Positions 28,929 to 38,975 are shown, counted from the first letter of the stretch. The stretch: 64,000 bases of DNA from Psychromonas sp. B3M02 (GCF_003318165.1 NZ_QOCB01000110.1:62001-126000), one strand, 5' to 3'. Notes: generated from the letters alone by a model not told the origin. Numbers and translations are program-made.

Positions 28929-29363
28929 ATGAAACTTAATACTCTATCTCCAGCAGCTGGTTCAAAACCTGCTGCTAAACGTGTAGGCCGTGGTATCGGT
29001 TCTGGACTAGGTAAGACAGGTGGCCGCGGTCACAAAGGTCAAAAATCTCGTTCAGGCGGTACAGTACGTCCTGGTTTTGAAGGCGGTCAAATGCCTTTAA
29101 AACAACGTTTACCAAAATTTGGTTTCACATCTCGTAAATCTCTTGTTACCGGTGAAGTTCGTCTGAACGAAATCGCACAAGTAGAAGGCGATATCGTGAC
29201 ACTAGAAACGTTGAAACAGGCAGGTCTACTTGTAAACACTGTTAAGTTTGCAAAAGTAGTTCTATCTGGTGAAATCTCTCGCTCAGTTACAGTACAAGGC
29301 CTTGGTGTTACTAAAGGTGCTCGTGCTGCAATCGAAGCGGCGGGCGGAAAAATCGAGGAATAA
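28929..29363 (+). CDS. rplO: 50S ribosomal protein L15
   Basis: A 144-residue L15. The long glycine/arginine-rich N-terminal extension ([20 protein letters not shown]) threads into 23S rRNA, and a globular C-domain follows ([20 protein letters not shown]). It is a late 50S assembly protein. The operon continues into secY 6 bases later. Confidence 0.98.
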   Translation: MKLNTLSPAAGSKPAAKRVGRGIGSGLGKTGGRGHKGQKSRSGGTVRPGFEGGQMPLKQRLPKFGFTSRKSLVTGEVRLNEIAQVEGDIVTLETLKQAGLLVNTVKFAKVVLSGEISRSVTVQGLGVTKGARAAIEAAGGKIEE

Positions 29364-29369
29364 TAGGCA

Positions 29370-30698
29370 ATGGCTAAGAAACCAGGGTTAGATCCGAAAG
29401 CGGCACAAGGAAGCAATTTAAGCGAACTTAAAACTCGTTTACTATTTGTTTTAGGCGCTATTTTAGTGTTCCGTGCAGGCTCTTTTGTTCCAATTCCTGG
29501 TATTGACGCCGCTGTCCTAGCTGATTTATTCGAACAGCAAAAGGGTACCATCATTGAAATGTTTAACATGTTCTCTGGTGGTGCGCTTGAGCGTGCTTCT
29601 ATCTTTGCATTGGGTATAATGCCGTATATTTCTGCGTCTATTATTATCCAATTGCTTACGGTAGTTCATCCTCCTTTAGCTGAGCTAAAGAAAGAGGGTG
29701 AGTCTGGTCGTCGCAAGATTAACCAGTATACACGCTACGGTACTTTGGTTTTAGGTACGTTCCAAGCAATTGGTATTGCAACCGGTTTGCCAACTATGAT
29801 GCCAGGACTTGTTGAAAATGCAGGTCTTAGCTTCTATGTAACGGCAGTTGTAAGTTTAGTGACAGGAACTATGTTCCTTATGTGGCTAGGTGAGCAAATT
29901 ACTGAGCGCGGTATTGGTAATGGTATTTCTATCATTATCTTTGTAGGTATTATCGCTGGGTTGCCATCGGCAATCGGGCAAACAGCTGAGCAAGCACGTC
30001 AAGGTGAAATTCACCTTCTAGTGTTATTAGCATTAATTGTTATCGTTTTTGCAACTACTGCGTTTGTAGTATTTGTTGAACGTGGTCAACGTCGTATCGT
30101 CGTTAACTACGCAAAACGTCAACAAGGCCGTAAGGTTTTTGCTGCGCAAAGCACTCACTTACCATTGAAATTGAATATGGCTGGTGTAATTCCTGCAATT
30201 TTTGCCTCGAGTGTTATCTTATTTCCTGGTACTATTGCCCAGTGGTTTGGTCAGACTGAAGGTTTAAGTTGGTTATCGGATGTTTCTTTGGCTCTACAGC
30301 CAGGACAACCGTTGCATATGATGTTATATGCTGCTGCTATTATCTTCTTTTGCTTCTTTTATACTGCACTTACGTTCAATCCACGTGAGACAGCAGATAA
30401 TTTGAAGAAAAGCGGTGCCTTTATCCCAGGAATCCGTCCAGGAGAACAAACATCACGTTACATTGATAAAGTGATGACGCGTCTAACATTAGCTGGTGCG
30501 TTATATATTACCTTTATCTGTTTGATTCCCGAGTTTATGATGGTTGCGATGAATACGCAGTTCTACTTCGGTGGTACTTCGTTATTAATTATCGTTGTTG
30601 TTATCATGGACTTTATGGCACAGGTGCAGACTCATTTGATGTCTAATCAATATGATTCTGTCTTGAAAAAAGCTAACTTGAAAGATTACGGAAAATAA
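29370..30698 (+). CDS. secY: Sec translocon channel subunit SecY
   Basis: A 442-residue SecY with ten membrane helices (E. coli 443). Characteristic segments are FVPIPGIDA at helix 1, the plug region [42 protein letters not shown], and the C-terminal basic tip. It forms the inner-membrane protein-conducting channel with SecE and SecG. Its location within the spc operon is conserved in proteobacteria. Confidence 0.98.
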   Translation: MAKKPGLDPKAAQGSNLSELKTRLLFVLGAILVFRAGSFVPIPGIDAAVLADLFEQQKGTIIEMFNMFSGGALERASIFALGIMPYISASIIIQLLTVVHPPLAELKKEGESGRRKINQYTRYGTLVLGTFQAIGIATGLPTMMPGLVENAGLSFYVTAVVSLVTGTMFLMWLGEQITERGIGNGISIIIFVGIIAGLPSAIGQTAEQARQGEIHLLVLLALIVIVFATTAFVVFVERGQRRIVVNYAKRQQGRKVFAAQSTHLPLKLNMAGVIPAIFASSVILFPGTIAQWFGQTEGLSWLSDVSLALQPGQPLHMMLYAAAIIFFCFFYTALTFNPRETADNLKKSGAFIPGIRPGEQTSRYIDKVMTRLTLAGALYITFICLIPEFMMVAMNTQFYFGGTSLLIIVVVIMDFMAQVQTHLMSNQYDSVLKKANLKDYGK

Positions 30699-30737
30699 TT
30701 CCTAATCTGATAGTTATACTAACTACGGAGTGTTGCA

Positions 30738-30851
30738 ATGAAAGTTCGTGCATCCGTTAAAAAAATCTGTCGTAACTGCAAAGTTATCAAGCGCAACGGT
30801 GTTGTGCGTGTTATCTGTGTAGAGCCAAAGCATAAACAACGCCAAGGCTAA
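30738..30851 (+). CDS. rpmJ: 50S ribosomal protein L36 (zinc-binding form)
   Basis: A 37-residue ORF too short for most automatic cut-offs. It starts [20 protein letters not shown] and ends KHKQRQG. Cys11, Cys14, Cys27 and His32 are the zinc ligands of the C+ form, so a zinc-free paralogue may exist elsewhere under Zur control. The ribosome site ACGGAG precedes the ATG. It is last gene of the spc operon. Confidence 0.97.
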   Translation: MKVRASVKKICRNCKVIKRNGVVRVICVEPKHKQRQG

Positions 30852-30877
30852 TCCAAGATAGATTTTGGATCTATTAT

Positions 30878-30906
30878 CAGCTTAGGTGATTTTTTCATCT
30901 AAGCTG
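30878..30906 (+). terminator. hairpin between rpmJ and rpsM
   Basis: CAGCTTAGGTGA pairs with TCATCTAAGCTG (one wobble) over a T5 loop, followed by TGTTTTGTTT. It is probably a weak terminator or processing hairpin between the spc and alpha sections. Confidence 0.55.
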
Positions 30907-30925
30907 TGTTTTGTTTGCTAATTTA

Positions 30926-31005
30926 TCATTTGTCGAGTATCCTACCGGGCTTTTCACAAATGAATCGTTAACTTTAAGGAGTGCATAGTGGCCCGTATCG
31001 CTGGC
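30926..31005 (+). promoter_or_regulatory. alpha operon ribosome-binding-site pseudoknot (S4 operator)
   Basis: The segment before rpsM keeps the signature order known from E. coli: a stem (here TCATTTGT with ACAAATGA), GAGTATCCT, CGGGCTTTTCA, then GGAGTGCATAGTGGCCCGTA around a GTG start. GGGC upstream can pair with GCCC after the start to form the pseudoknot that S4 traps. Strong resemblance, recognised by eye. Confidence 0.8.
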
Positions 31006-31344
31006 ATTAACGTTCCTGATCATAAGCATGCAGTTATCGCATTAACTGCTATTTTTGGCATCGGCAAGACTCGTTCACAAATTATTTGTGCTGAGTCAGG
31101 CATCGCTGAAACTACTAAGCTTAAAGATCTGGATGAAACACAAATCGAAGCTCTTCGTACAGAAGTAGCTAAATTCGCCGTTGAAGGTGATTTACGTCGT
31201 GAAGTATCTATGAGCATCAAGCGTCTTATGGACCTTGGTTGTTACCGTGGACTTCGTCACCGTCGCAGCTTGCCTCTACGTGGACAGCGTTCTAAAACGA
31301 ATGCTCGTACTCGTAAAGGTCCGCGTAAAGCAATTAAGAAATAG
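30988..31344 (+). CDS. rpsM: 30S ribosomal protein S13
   Basis: A 118-residue S13 starting with GTG, as in E. coli, inside the S4-regulated leader. Markers are [19 protein letters not shown], the [20 protein letters not shown] segment, and the [17 protein letters not shown] tail that contacts P-site tRNA. It is first gene of the alpha section (rpsM-rpsK-rpsD-rpoA-rplQ). Confidence 0.98.
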   Translation: MARIAGINVPDHKHAVIALTAIFGIGKTRSQIICAESGIAETTKLKDLDETQIEALRTEVAKFAVEGDLRREVSMSIKRLMDLGCYRGLRHRRSLPLRGQRSKTNARTRKGPRKAIKK

Positions 31345-31355
31345 GGTAAGAGATA

Positions 31356-31745
31356 ATGGCTAAAACACCAACTCGTGCTCGCAAGCGCGTTAAAAAGCAA
31401 GTTGCTGATGGTATGGCTCACATCCATGCTTCTTTCAACAACACAATCGTAACTATTACAGACCGTCAAGGTAATGCTCTTTCTTGGGCTACTGCAGGTG
31501 GTTCTGGTTTCCGTGGTTCTCGTAAATCTACTCCGTTCGCTGCACAGGTTGCTGCTGAACGTGCTGCTGAAGCAGCTAAAGAGTACGGTCTTAAAAACGT
31601 TGAAGTTTTTGTAAATGGACCAGGACCTGGTCGTGAATCTTCGATTCGCGCACTAAACGCGGCGGGTTTCCGTGTAACTAATATTACTGACGTTACACCA
31701 ATCCCACATAATGGTTGTCGTCCACCAAAGAAACGTCGCGTTTAA
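31356..31745 (+). CDS. rpsK: 30S ribosomal protein S11
   Basis: A 129-residue S11. Key segments are [19 protein letters not shown], the [17 protein letters not shown] loop, and the C-terminal [18 protein letters not shown]. It lies on the 30S platform near the Shine-Dalgarno helix. The PIPHNGC motif contains the Asn that isomerises to isoaspartate in E. coli. Confidence 0.98.
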   Translation: MAKTPTRARKRVKKQVADGMAHIHASFNNTIVTITDRQGNALSWATAGGSGFRGSRKSTPFAAQVAAERAAEAAKEYGLKNVEVFVNGPGPGRESSIRALNAAGFRVTNITDVTPIPHNGCRPPKKRRV

Positions 31746-31778
31746 TCGCAACTTTCTAGGGTAATTGGAGAAAGAACA

Positions 31779-32399
31779 ATGGCAAGATATTTAGGTCCTA
31801 AGCTTAAGCTTAGCCGTCGTGAAGGAACTGATTTATTCTTAAAATCAGGTGTCCGCGCGATCGATTCTAAGTGTAAGATCGAAAATGCACCAGGTGTACA
31901 CGGTGCACGTAAACCACGTCTATCAGACTACGGTTTACAATTACGTGAAAAGCAAAAAGTACGTCGTATGTACGGTGTATTAGAAAAGCAATTCCGTAAC
32001 TACTATAAAGAAGCTGCTCGTTTACAGGGCAACACTGGCGAAAACTTACTTCAATTACTTGAAGGCCGTTTAGACAATGTTGTATACCGCATGGGCTTTG
32101 GCGCAACACGTGCTGAATCACGTCAACTAGTTAGCCACAAAGCTATTCTAGTGAACGGTAAAGTTGTAAATATCCCTTCATTCAACGTTAAACCTAGCGA
32201 TGTAATTTCAATCCGTGAAAAAGCTAAAAAGCAATCACGTATTGGCGCTGCATTAGAAATCGCTGGTCAACGTGAAGCCCTAGCTTGGGTAGAAGTTGAT
32301 ACAACGAAGATGGAAGGCGAGTTTAAACGTCAACCTGAACGTTCAGATTTATCTGCTGAGATTAACGAACAGTTAATCATCGAGCTTTACTCTAAGTAA
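31779..32399 (+). CDS. rpsD: 30S ribosomal protein S4
   Basis: A 206-residue S4, E. coli length. The start [20 protein letters not shown] leads to an S4 RNA-binding domain ([24 protein letters not shown]). It is a primary 16S 5'-domain binder and also the likely repressor of this operon through the pseudoknot before rpsM. No internal promoter or truncation was seen. Confidence 0.98.
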   Translation: MARYLGPKLKLSRREGTDLFLKSGVRAIDSKCKIENAPGVHGARKPRLSDYGLQLREKQKVRRMYGVLEKQFRNYYKEAARLQGNTGENLLQLLEGRLDNVVYRMGFGATRAESRQLVSHKAILVNGKVVNIPSFNVKPSDVISIREKAKKQSRIGAALEIAGQREALAWVEVDTTKMEGEFKRQPERSDLSAEINEQLIIELYSK

Positions 32400-32424
32400 A
32401 GTTAACTGTTAAGAGAGGGCACAA

Positions 32425-33411
32425 ATGCAGGGTTCTGTAATTGATTTTCTAAAACCAAGATTAGTTGATATCGAACAAGTTTCAACAACTAGAGCAAAAG
32501 TGGTTCTTGAGCCACTAGAGCGTGGCTTTGGCCATACTTTGGGTAATGCTCTTCGTCGTATTTTGTTATCATCTATGCCGGGAACGGCGGTAACGGAAGT
32601 CGAAATTGATGGTGTACAACATGAGTACAGCACAAAAGAAGGCGTTCAAGAAGATATCCTAGAGATTCTTCTTAACCTTAAAGGTCTAGCTGTAAAGCTT
32701 GAAGGTAAAAATGAAGTTTTAGTTAGTTTAACTAAATCTGGCGCTGGTCCTGTTACTGCAGGCGACATCATTCATGATGGTGATGTAGAGATAGTCAACC
32801 CAGAACATGTGATCTGTAATTTAACAGGCAATGCTGAAATCAGCATGCGTATTAAAATTGAATCAGGTCGCGGTTATGTTCCAGCTTCATCTCGTATTCA
32901 TAGCGAAGAAGATGAGCGTCCAATTGGTCGTCTATTAGTAGATGCGACTTTCAGCCCTGTTGAGCGTATTGCTTACAGTGTTGAATCAGCTCGTGTTGAA
33001 CAACGTACTGATTTAGACAAGCTTGTTATCGATATGGAAACAGATGGTACTTTAGAGCCAGAAGAAGCAATTCGTCGCGCAGCTACAATTTTAGCTGAGC
33101 AATTAGACGCATTTGTTGATCTGCGCACTACTTATGAAGCACCAGTAGCTGAAGCTAAACCTGAGTTTGATCCAATTCTTTTACGCCCAGTAGATGATTT
33201 AGAACTAACTGTTCGTTCTGCTAACTGTTTGAAAGCAGAGTCGATTCACTATATCGGTGATCTAGTACAACGTACTGAAGTTGAACTTCTAAAAACGCCT
33301 AACTTAGGTAAGAAGTCTCTAACTGAAATCAAAGATGTACTTGCTTCACGTGGACTGTCTCTAGGTATGCGCCTAGAAAACTGGCCACCAGCAAGTCTAA
33401 TCGAAGATTAG
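32425..33411 (+). CDS. rpoA: RNA polymerase alpha subunit
   Basis: A 328-residue alpha subunit (E. coli 329). The N-terminal dimerisation domain has [21 protein letters not shown]. The linker is around residues 235-250. The C-terminal domain (about 250-325) has [20 protein letters not shown] and the UP-element/activator surface [25 protein letters not shown]. It assembles beta and beta-prime and contacts activators. Confidence 0.98.
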   Translation: MQGSVIDFLKPRLVDIEQVSTTRAKVVLEPLERGFGHTLGNALRRILLSSMPGTAVTEVEIDGVQHEYSTKEGVQEDILEILLNLKGLAVKLEGKNEVLVSLTKSGAGPVTAGDIIHDGDVEIVNPEHVICNLTGNAEISMRIKIESGRGYVPASSRIHSEEDERPIGRLLVDATFSPVERIAYSVESARVEQRTDLDKLVIDMETDGTLEPEEAIRRAATILAEQLDAFVDLRTTYEAPVAEAKPEFDPILLRPVDDLELTVRSANCLKAESIHYIGDLVQRTEVELLKTPNLGKKSLTEIKDVLASRGLSLGMRLENWPPASLIED

Positions 33412-33447
33412 TATTAAACCGATTCACGAATAAATAAGGATTAGGTT

Positions 33448-33828
33448 ATGCGCCATCGTCAAAGTGGACGTCAACTTAACCGAAACAGCAGCCACCGTCA
33501 GGCTATGTTTCGTAATATGGCAATCTCTATTGCTACGCACGAAGTTATTAAAACTACTGTGCCAAAAGCAAAAGAATTGCGTCGTGTAATTGAGCCATTA
33601 ATTACACTAGCTAAAACGGATAGCGTTGCTAACCGTCGTTTAGCTTTTGCTCGTCTTCGTGATGATGCAGTTGTGGCAAAATTATTTAATGAACTAGGTC
33701 CTCGCTACGCGACTCGTCCTGGTGGTTACACTAGTATCATTAAATGTGGTTTCCGTACTGGCGATAAAGCTCCTATGGCTTACATCCAGTTCGTAGACCG
33801 TCCAGTTGTAGCGGACGAAGAAGCGTAA
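33448..33828 (+). CDS. rplQ: 50S ribosomal protein L17
   Basis: A 126-residue L17. It begins [20 protein letters not shown] and contains [18 protein letters not shown] and [20 protein letters not shown]. It sits near the tunnel exit on the 50S. It is the last gene of the alpha operon; a strong terminator follows 19 bases later. Confidence 0.98.
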   Translation: MRHRQSGRQLNRNSSHRQAMFRNMAISIATHEVIKTTVPKAKELRRVIEPLITLAKTDSVANRRLAFARLRDDAVVAKLFNELGPRYATRPGGYTSIIKCGFRTGDKAPMAYIQFVDRPVVADEEA

Positions 33829-33847
33829 GCCTCTTTATAGTTGCAAG

Positions 33848-33877
33848 AAAAAAGCCGAACTTATGTTCGGCTTTTTT
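33848..33877 (+). terminator. alpha operon terminator after rplQ
   Basis: GCCGAAC and GTTCGGC flank TTAT, with A-run before and T6 after. A textbook rho-independent terminator ending the whole ribosomal block. Confidence 0.93.
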
Positions 33878-33979
33878 GTATCTAAAATTTGACCCGTCAT
33901 AAATACTTATTTTAAGAATGGTATATTTTATATAAGCCATCTTATTAAAAAACGGCTTATATATATTAGGCGTTATATC

Positions 33980-34885
33980 TTAAAGGTACTCATCCAAGCG
34001 CGCCTGTACGGCTTTATTGATTACTTCTGCTAACTTATCAAAACAAGCTTGTCGTGCGCTGTTATTACGGCTTAATAGCACGATTTTACGTGATGGCACT
34101 GGTGGTTCAAATGGGATATATTTTACACCGGCTTGATAGCGGTTTAGTGGTATTGCTAGTTGGGGAAGTAACGTAACACCATTATCTGCACTGATCATAT
34201 GACGTAATGTCTCTAAGCTTGTCGCTTTGAAACTATTATCTTCAATCGCACCTGCAGCAAAACAAAAACCTAAAGCTTGATCACGCAAACAATGTCCATC
34301 GGCTAACATCAATACATGTTCGCCACTCAACTCCTGTAAATTAATATGGCGTTGGTCAGACCAAGCATGCTTATCTGACAGTGCCAGCTCTAATGGCTCA
34401 TCATAAAGTACTAATTGCTTAAATTGTTCCATCTCTGGCATTAGGGCGAGCATTAAACAATCTAACTCTCCCTCTTCTAACTGCTTGATTAACGTTTGTG
34501 TTTGGTTTTCATGTAAATACAGTTCTAAATCAGGAAATGCTTCTTTCATGACTGGCACAATCAAAGGTAGCAAGTAAGGTGCAACTGTTGGGATCAAACC
34601 GATATGTAATGTGCCACGCATTGGTTCATTATGACTTTTTGCGATCTCTTTTAATGATTTAGCTTCTAATAGGATGGTTTTGGCTTTAGCAACAATATCC
34701 AATCCAGCAGGTGTAAAAATCACTTTTCTCGAAGAACGTTCCATTAATTGAACATTAAGTTCCTCTTCTAATTTTTTGATCTGCCCGCTCAACGTCGGTT
34801 GACTAACAAAACATCTATCAGCGGCTTTACGGAAGTGTTTTAACTCTTCTAAAGCAATGAGGTATTCGAGATCTCTGAAATTCAT
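33980..34885 (-). CDS. oxyR: hydrogen peroxide-sensing regulator OxyR
   Basis: A 301-residue LysR-family OxyR from the ATG at 34885, which has an AAGG site and matches the E. coli start; the TTG at 34903 does not. The HTH covers about residues 1-60 (SQPTLSGQIKKLE). The redox pair falls at Cys199 and Cys208 in GHCLRDQALGFC, the same numbers as in E. coli, so disulfide activation of peroxide defence genes is expected. No katG, ahpCF or dps is adjacent. Confidence 0.95.
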   Translation of the reverse strand: MNFRDLEYLIALEELKHFRKAADRCFVSQPTLSGQIKKLEEELNVQLMERSSRKVIFTPAGLDIVAKAKTILLEAKSLKEIAKSHNEPMRGTLHIGLIPTVAPYLLPLIVPVMKEAFPDLELYLHENQTQTLIKQLEEGELDCLMLALMPEMEQFKQLVLYDEPLELALSDKHAWSDQRHINLQELSGEHVLMLADGHCLRDQALGFCFAAGAIEDNSFKATSLETLRHMISADNGVTLLPQLAIPLNRYQAGVKYIPFEPPVPSRKIVLLSRNNSARQACFDKLAEVINKAVQARLDEYL

Positions 34886-35220
34886 AATTTTAACCTTGCG
34901 CAAAATATAATGCTTTCATCGTACCATATCCCTTGCATAGAGTTGTCGGATTATTTACTGCTTAAGAGGTAAATATATAGTGACGAGTGCATTTTATTAT
35001 TTATTTGAAGTAAACATACATTTGCAGATTATCTTTTATTAAAAGATGACTTAAACTGTTTGTTTATATTCTAAAATATAATATTTATCTACATAATTTG
35101 CTCATTTCTAGTTAGTATTATTTTAGTTTGTGTTAATGTTTAATTCATACGGATATTAAGTCTATTTATTTATAAAATTGTAAGTGACAAGTTATAACTC
35201 TATTTTGAAAAGGAATTCTC
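34886..35220. other. AT-rich region between divergent oxyR and lipoprotein genes
   Basis: 335 bp, very AT-rich, holding the oxyR promoter at one side and an AAGGAAT ribosome site for the lipoprotein at the other. No ORF, strong hairpin or repeat was found. The long gap leaves room for regulatory sites I cannot define by eye. Confidence 0.4.
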
Positions 35221-37428
35221 ATGAAATGGTACCAAGTTTTATCCATCGCATTACTTACATCACTATTATTTGCGTGTGGTGGAGGCGGTGATGGCGGTTT
35301 AAGCCTAGGTGGAAGCAGTTCTACTGATACGACGGACTCTACAGACTCAACAGATACTGACGATACAGATACAACGGAATCACCGGATTCAACCGATTCA
35401 CTCTCTTTAAGTGCTGTGTTATACCTTTGTCCTAGTGATTGGGATAAAGATGATGGTACAGACTCTTGTACTGAAACAACTGAAGTCTCTGAAGTTAACC
35501 CAGGTATACTTGCTGTTACTTTATTATTGAATGGTGAAGCGGTTGTTGATAGTAATCAGATTATTTCGGCAACGACAACACTTGGTGAATTATCTGTTGA
35601 TACAGCATTAACCAACAGCGAAGGTATCGCATACTTTACGGTCACTTCTGGTGATACGTTAGGAGCTGGTCGTATCTCCTTAGAAACTGATGCTTTTGAA
35701 GATGATATTGGTTCAGTAACAACCGATGAAATTAACTTTGAAATTGCAGAAGAAAATTTTGATATGACTATTGAAAACGAGCTTGAAGGCGTTTCATTAG
35801 CACAAAATGCATCTACTTTAATTACGGTTAGTTTAACGCTTGATGGAGAGGCTTATACTTCACCTGTTGAGGTTAGTTTTACTTCTGCATGTGCCGAAGA
35901 TGACACGGCTAATTTAGATGAAACGGTAACGACTAGTAACGGTATTGCTCAAGCAACCTATCAAGCAGTGGGCTGTACCGGTGACGATACGATTACCGCA
36001 TCTACTGAACTGAATAGTATTTCTGCTACTACAACGATAAATGTAGCGAGTTCAGCTGCAGACAGTATTCGTTTTATTAGTGCGACACCAACCAGCATTG
36101 CTATTGCTGGAACAGGTGGTGCAGACCGTCAAGAGACTTCTACCGTCGTGTTTGAAGTGGTCGATATTAATGGTTCTGCAAGCTCATTACAGGATGTAAC
36201 GTTTTCATTAAATAATGCACCATCAGGTACAACACTAAGTGTTGAAGAAGCAACAACCAATAGTGATGGTCAAGTATCTGTTATTGTAAAAGCAGGTAGT
36301 GTTGCTGGTCCTGTAAGAGTACAAGTAGAAGTGACTGATTCGGATCCTGTTATTTCTAGTATTTCAGACCAATTAAGTATTTCTACTGGTTTACCCGATC
36401 AAGATAGTTTTTCGTTTTCTCTTGAGGACCATTCTCCTGAATCACTGAATATCGATGGTGTCACTGTTTCTGCCAATGTATTACTGGCTGATAGATTTAA
36501 TAACGCAGTGCCAGATGGTACGACTGTTTTCTTTGATACAGAAGGTGGAGCAATTCGCGATACAGAAACAGGTACCACTGGATCTTGTACGACTTCAGGT
36601 AGCGGTTGCTCGGTTGAATGGGTGTCTCAAAACCCACGTCCAGAAGGTAATGTGTTATCTGATTTTAATACAGATGGTCAATGTGGTTACTATGCGTATG
36701 CACCAAGTGGGTCCAATAATATTGGACCTTGTATTACAGATGAAGATGCAGATGATATTGTTGGTATGGGGAGCCCTTGGGGAGGCCGAGTTACAATGAC
36801 TGCCTATACCGAAGGCGAAGAGAATTTCATCGATAATAATGGGGATGGTTTATTTAGCGCTACTGATACATTTGATACAGATGACGATTTATCAGAAGTA
36901 TTTTTCGATGATAATGAAAATGGCTCTTACGATTTTGGCGAAGAAGAATATCAGGATTATAACCAAGATGGCTTATTCAGTTCGGGTAACACTATCTACA
37001 ATGGCACACTATGTGATGATGTTAGTTGCACAACAGACTTAGTACACGTACGAGATCAACAAATTTTAATCATGGCTTCTAGCGATCAATATATTCGAGT
37101 GCAGAGTGGTGGGGTTGATATTGGTGAAGTCGATATTACTGATACTAATATTACCTCTTATAGTGTGACCGCTTATTTTGCTGATATCTATAATAATAGA
37201 CCACCAACAGGCACCACAATTAATGTGTCTACGGAGAATGGTGAATTATCAGGTCAAACATCATGGACTGTAAGCAGCAGTAGTGCGATTGGTCCTTATC
37301 AGATCGAATTCACCATCGTGCAAGAAGAAACCGCTAATGATAAAACCTTTGGTATTTTATCCATTGAGCTTGAGACACCAGCGGGCGGTACGCTTACATT
37401 CGAGATGGATGTTACTGACGCAGGTTAA
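35221..37428 (+). CDS. large surface lipoprotein with Ig-like (Big_1-type) repeats
   Basis: A 735-residue predicted lipoprotein; the lipobox LLFAC puts the acylated Cys at 19. Residues 20-60 are a flexible Gly then Thr/Asp/Ser-rich linker. Three to four Ig-like domains follow, with the pattern of a strand of GxxLSVxxATTNSDGQVSV type, for example TNSEGIAYFTV, TSNGIAQATY and TTNSDGQVSVIV. An Asp-rich segment near residues 537-590 (DNNGDGLFSATD, DDNENGSYDFGEEE, DYNQDGLFS) looks like calcium-binding loops. It is probably a surface adhesin or stalk; ligand unknown. Monocistronic. Confidence 0.75.
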   Translation: MKWYQVLSIALLTSLLFACGGGGDGGLSLGGSSSTDTTDSTDSTDTDDTDTTESPDSTDSLSLSAVLYLCPSDWDKDDGTDSCTETTEVSEVNPGILAVTLLLNGEAVVDSNQIISATTTLGELSVDTALTNSEGIAYFTVTSGDTLGAGRISLETDAFEDDIGSVTTDEINFEIAEENFDMTIENELEGVSLAQNASTLITVSLTLDGEAYTSPVEVSFTSACAEDDTANLDETVTTSNGIAQATYQAVGCTGDDTITASTELNSISATTTINVASSAADSIRFISATPTSIAIAGTGGADRQETSTVVFEVVDINGSASSLQDVTFSLNNAPSGTTLSVEEATTNSDGQVSVIVKAGSVAGPVRVQVEVTDSDPVISSISDQLSISTGLPDQDSFSFSLEDHSPESLNIDGVTVSANVLLADRFNNAVPDGTTVFFDTEGGAIRDTETGTTGSCTTSGSGCSVEWVSQNPRPEGNVLSDFNTDGQCGYYAYAPSGSNNIGPCITDEDADDIVGMGSPWGGRVTMTAYTEGEENFIDNNGDGLFSATDTFDTDDDLSEVFFDDNENGSYDFGEEEYQDYNQDGLFSSGNTIYNGTLCDDVSCTTDLVHVRDQQILIMASSDQYIRVQSGGVDIGEVDITDTNITSYSVTAYFADIYNNRPPTGTTINVSTENGELSGQTSWTVSSSSAIGPYQIEFTIVQEETANDKTFGILSIELETPAGGTLTFEMDVTDAG

Positions 37429-37453
37429 GCTTGTTTTAGTGATTCATCATATT

Positions 37454-37475
37454 AAGGAGCTTCGGCTCCTTTTTT
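37454..37475 (+). terminator. terminator after the Ig-like lipoprotein gene
   Basis: AAGGAGC, TTCG tetraloop, GCTCCTT and a run of T, 25 bases past the stop. Confidence 0.92.
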
Positions 37476-37560
37476 CTTATCTATTTTTTATTGAATATTA
37501 CATGGTGGCATGTTTCCTGCTTATTTGAACCTGTGCAACAATTTTTTGGCAGGAGCTATT

Positions 37561-38151
37561 ATGAAACAATTTTTACATCGTATGACAGAGCAACAAGGGA
37601 TCACCACGACTATGATGTGGATGTGTGTAAGTTGTGCTGTTTTATTAGTTATTCCAAGTTCATTATTCTCTCTTAATAACTCAGATCTGTTACCCGCTTC
37701 TTATGCACCTTATTTATGGGTGTTAGCCTTACTAACTGGCTGTTATCTATTGACTCGATTGTTATCATTTTCATTTTCAGGATTAAAAGGGTATTACTTG
37801 AGCCAGCGTTTAGTCGTGCGCAGAAACAAGATGATTCGACAGTTAGATTTTGAAGAAAAAGCCCTGTTACGTGAGTTTATTATTCAACGTAAGACGGTAT
37901 TAGCTTTGCCACTGACAGAACCCGCTGTCAGTAATCTATTAGCCTCTGGGGTATTAGCACCAGCATTTGAAACACAAGAAATTAAAGGCAGTAGTCGTAT
38001 TATTAAACTATCTATTGCTATTGAAGCAAGGGAGCAACTAACGCATAAAGTGATAGGTTTGCCTGTTGGGAAATTGACAGAAGCGGAAGCTGAAGTGTTG
38101 AAAGCTGCACGCCCACAATACGCGCGTAATAACTATATTTCTCTGAAATAA
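37561..38151 (+). CDS. SieB-like (superinfection-exclusion B family) membrane protein
   Basis: A 196-residue protein from the ATG at 37561, chosen for its AGGAG site; an upstream start at 37510 has none. There are two membrane helices (about 16-38 and 52-74), then a cytoplasmic part beginning FEEKALLREFIIQRKTVLALPLTEPAVSNLLASGVL. That pattern resembles SieB-family proteins first known from phages lambda and P22, but many chromosomal members have no tested role. No phage genes lie nearby. It could instead be a general membrane protein. Confidence 0.55.
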   Translation: MKQFLHRMTEQQGITTTMMWMCVSCAVLLVIPSSLFSLNNSDLLPASYAPYLWVLALLTGCYLLTRLLSFSFSGLKGYYLSQRLVVRRNKMIRQLDFEEKALLREFIIQRKTVLALPLTEPAVSNLLASGVLAPAFETQEIKGSSRIIKLSIAIEAREQLTHKVIGLPVGKLTEAEAEVLKAARPQYARNNYISLK

Positions 38152-38271
38152 CTCCTTTTTCTTATCAATAATGTATAAGCAGTGTTTGAAAACGCTTTTT
38201 TGACACTGCTTTAGCCAAGCTCAAACTTTCTATATAATAAATGCTTTTCTAACTTACTTGTGTGAGAGAGT

Positions 38272-38958
38272 ATGACTCCTGAACGTTTTGCCCGTATTAC
38301 TTCCATGTTAAACCGCCGTCAACCTGATCTAACCGTTTTTATGGAACAGGTGCATATGCAACACAACTTAGCTGCGATTGTTCGTACAGCGGACGCTGTG
38401 GGCATTAATAATGTACATGCAACATGGGATATAGATTCCACACGTATTTCGCGTAATGTGGCATCAGGCAGTCAAAAATGGGTAAATGTACATTCTCATG
38501 ATACGGTACAAGATGCTGTGGCTGTGATGCGTGAGCAAGGGATGCAAATTATTGCCACTAATCTGTCAGATACTGCCATTGATTTCCGCGAAGTTGATTA
38601 CACTAAACCAACGGCTATTTTAATGGGTCAAGAAAAATACGGTATTAGTGACGAAGCGTTAGCTTTGGCGGATCAAGATGTGATTATTCCTATGGTTGGC
38701 ATGTGTCAGTCATTAAATGTATCTGTGGCTTCAGCGTTGATTATGTATGAAGCACAACGTCAGCGTGAAATCGCTGGTATGTATGATCAAGTTTGTCAAT
38801 TACCTAAAGAAGAGCAACACCGTATTTTATTTGAAGGTGGTCATCCTATTTATCGTCAATTATGTCGAGAAAAAAGTTTACCTTATCCACCGCTTGACGA
38901 AGAGGGGCAAATTGCCGCTTCTGATGATTGGTGGAATGCGATTCGTGGACGTAAATAA
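38272..38958 (+). CDS. trmH: tRNA (guanosine-18-2'-O)-methyltransferase TrmH
   Basis: A 228-residue SPOUT methyltransferase, E. coli size. Diagnostic are RRQPDLTVFMEQVHMQHNLAAI, RTADAVG, the knot motifs ILMGQEKYGIS and IPMVGMCQSLNVSVASALI, and a C-terminal basic helix. It methylates the ribose of G18 in the D-loop of many tRNAs. A DUF2868 gene follows at 17 bases with a strong ribosome site, so the next two genes may be co-transcribed. Confidence 0.95.
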   Translation: MTPERFARITSMLNRRQPDLTVFMEQVHMQHNLAAIVRTADAVGINNVHATWDIDSTRISRNVASGSQKWVNVHSHDTVQDAVAVMREQGMQIIATNLSDTAIDFREVDYTKPTAILMGQEKYGISDEALALADQDVIIPMVGMCQSLNVSVASALIMYEAQRQREIAGMYDQVCQLPKEEQHRILFEGGHPIYRQLCREKSLPYPPLDEEGQIAASDDWWNAIRGRK

Positions 38959-38975
38959 TTAAAGGAGAGCGTTTA

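Noticed and set aside
29087-29569. A 160-residue antisense frame across rplO/secY, and similar long frames opposite ribosomal genes
   Set aside because: They lie wholly inside strongly conserved genes and show no ribosome site or family; they are reading-frame shadows.
34886-34903. OxyR extension to the TTG at 34903
   Set aside because: The ATG at 34885 has an AAGG site and gives Cys199/Cys208 numbering; the extension has no support.
36455-37042. Alternative frames inside the Ig-like lipoprotein gene
   Set aside because: They are out of frame with an intact, compositionally consistent 735-residue protein.
37561-38151. A prophage around the SieB-like gene
   Set aside because: No integrase, phage structural gene, attachment repeat or compositional break nearby; neighbours are housekeeping genes.
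38200-38238. TTGACA and TATAAT before trmH as one promoter
   Set aside because: The boxes are 27 bases apart, too far for a sigma-70 promoter.
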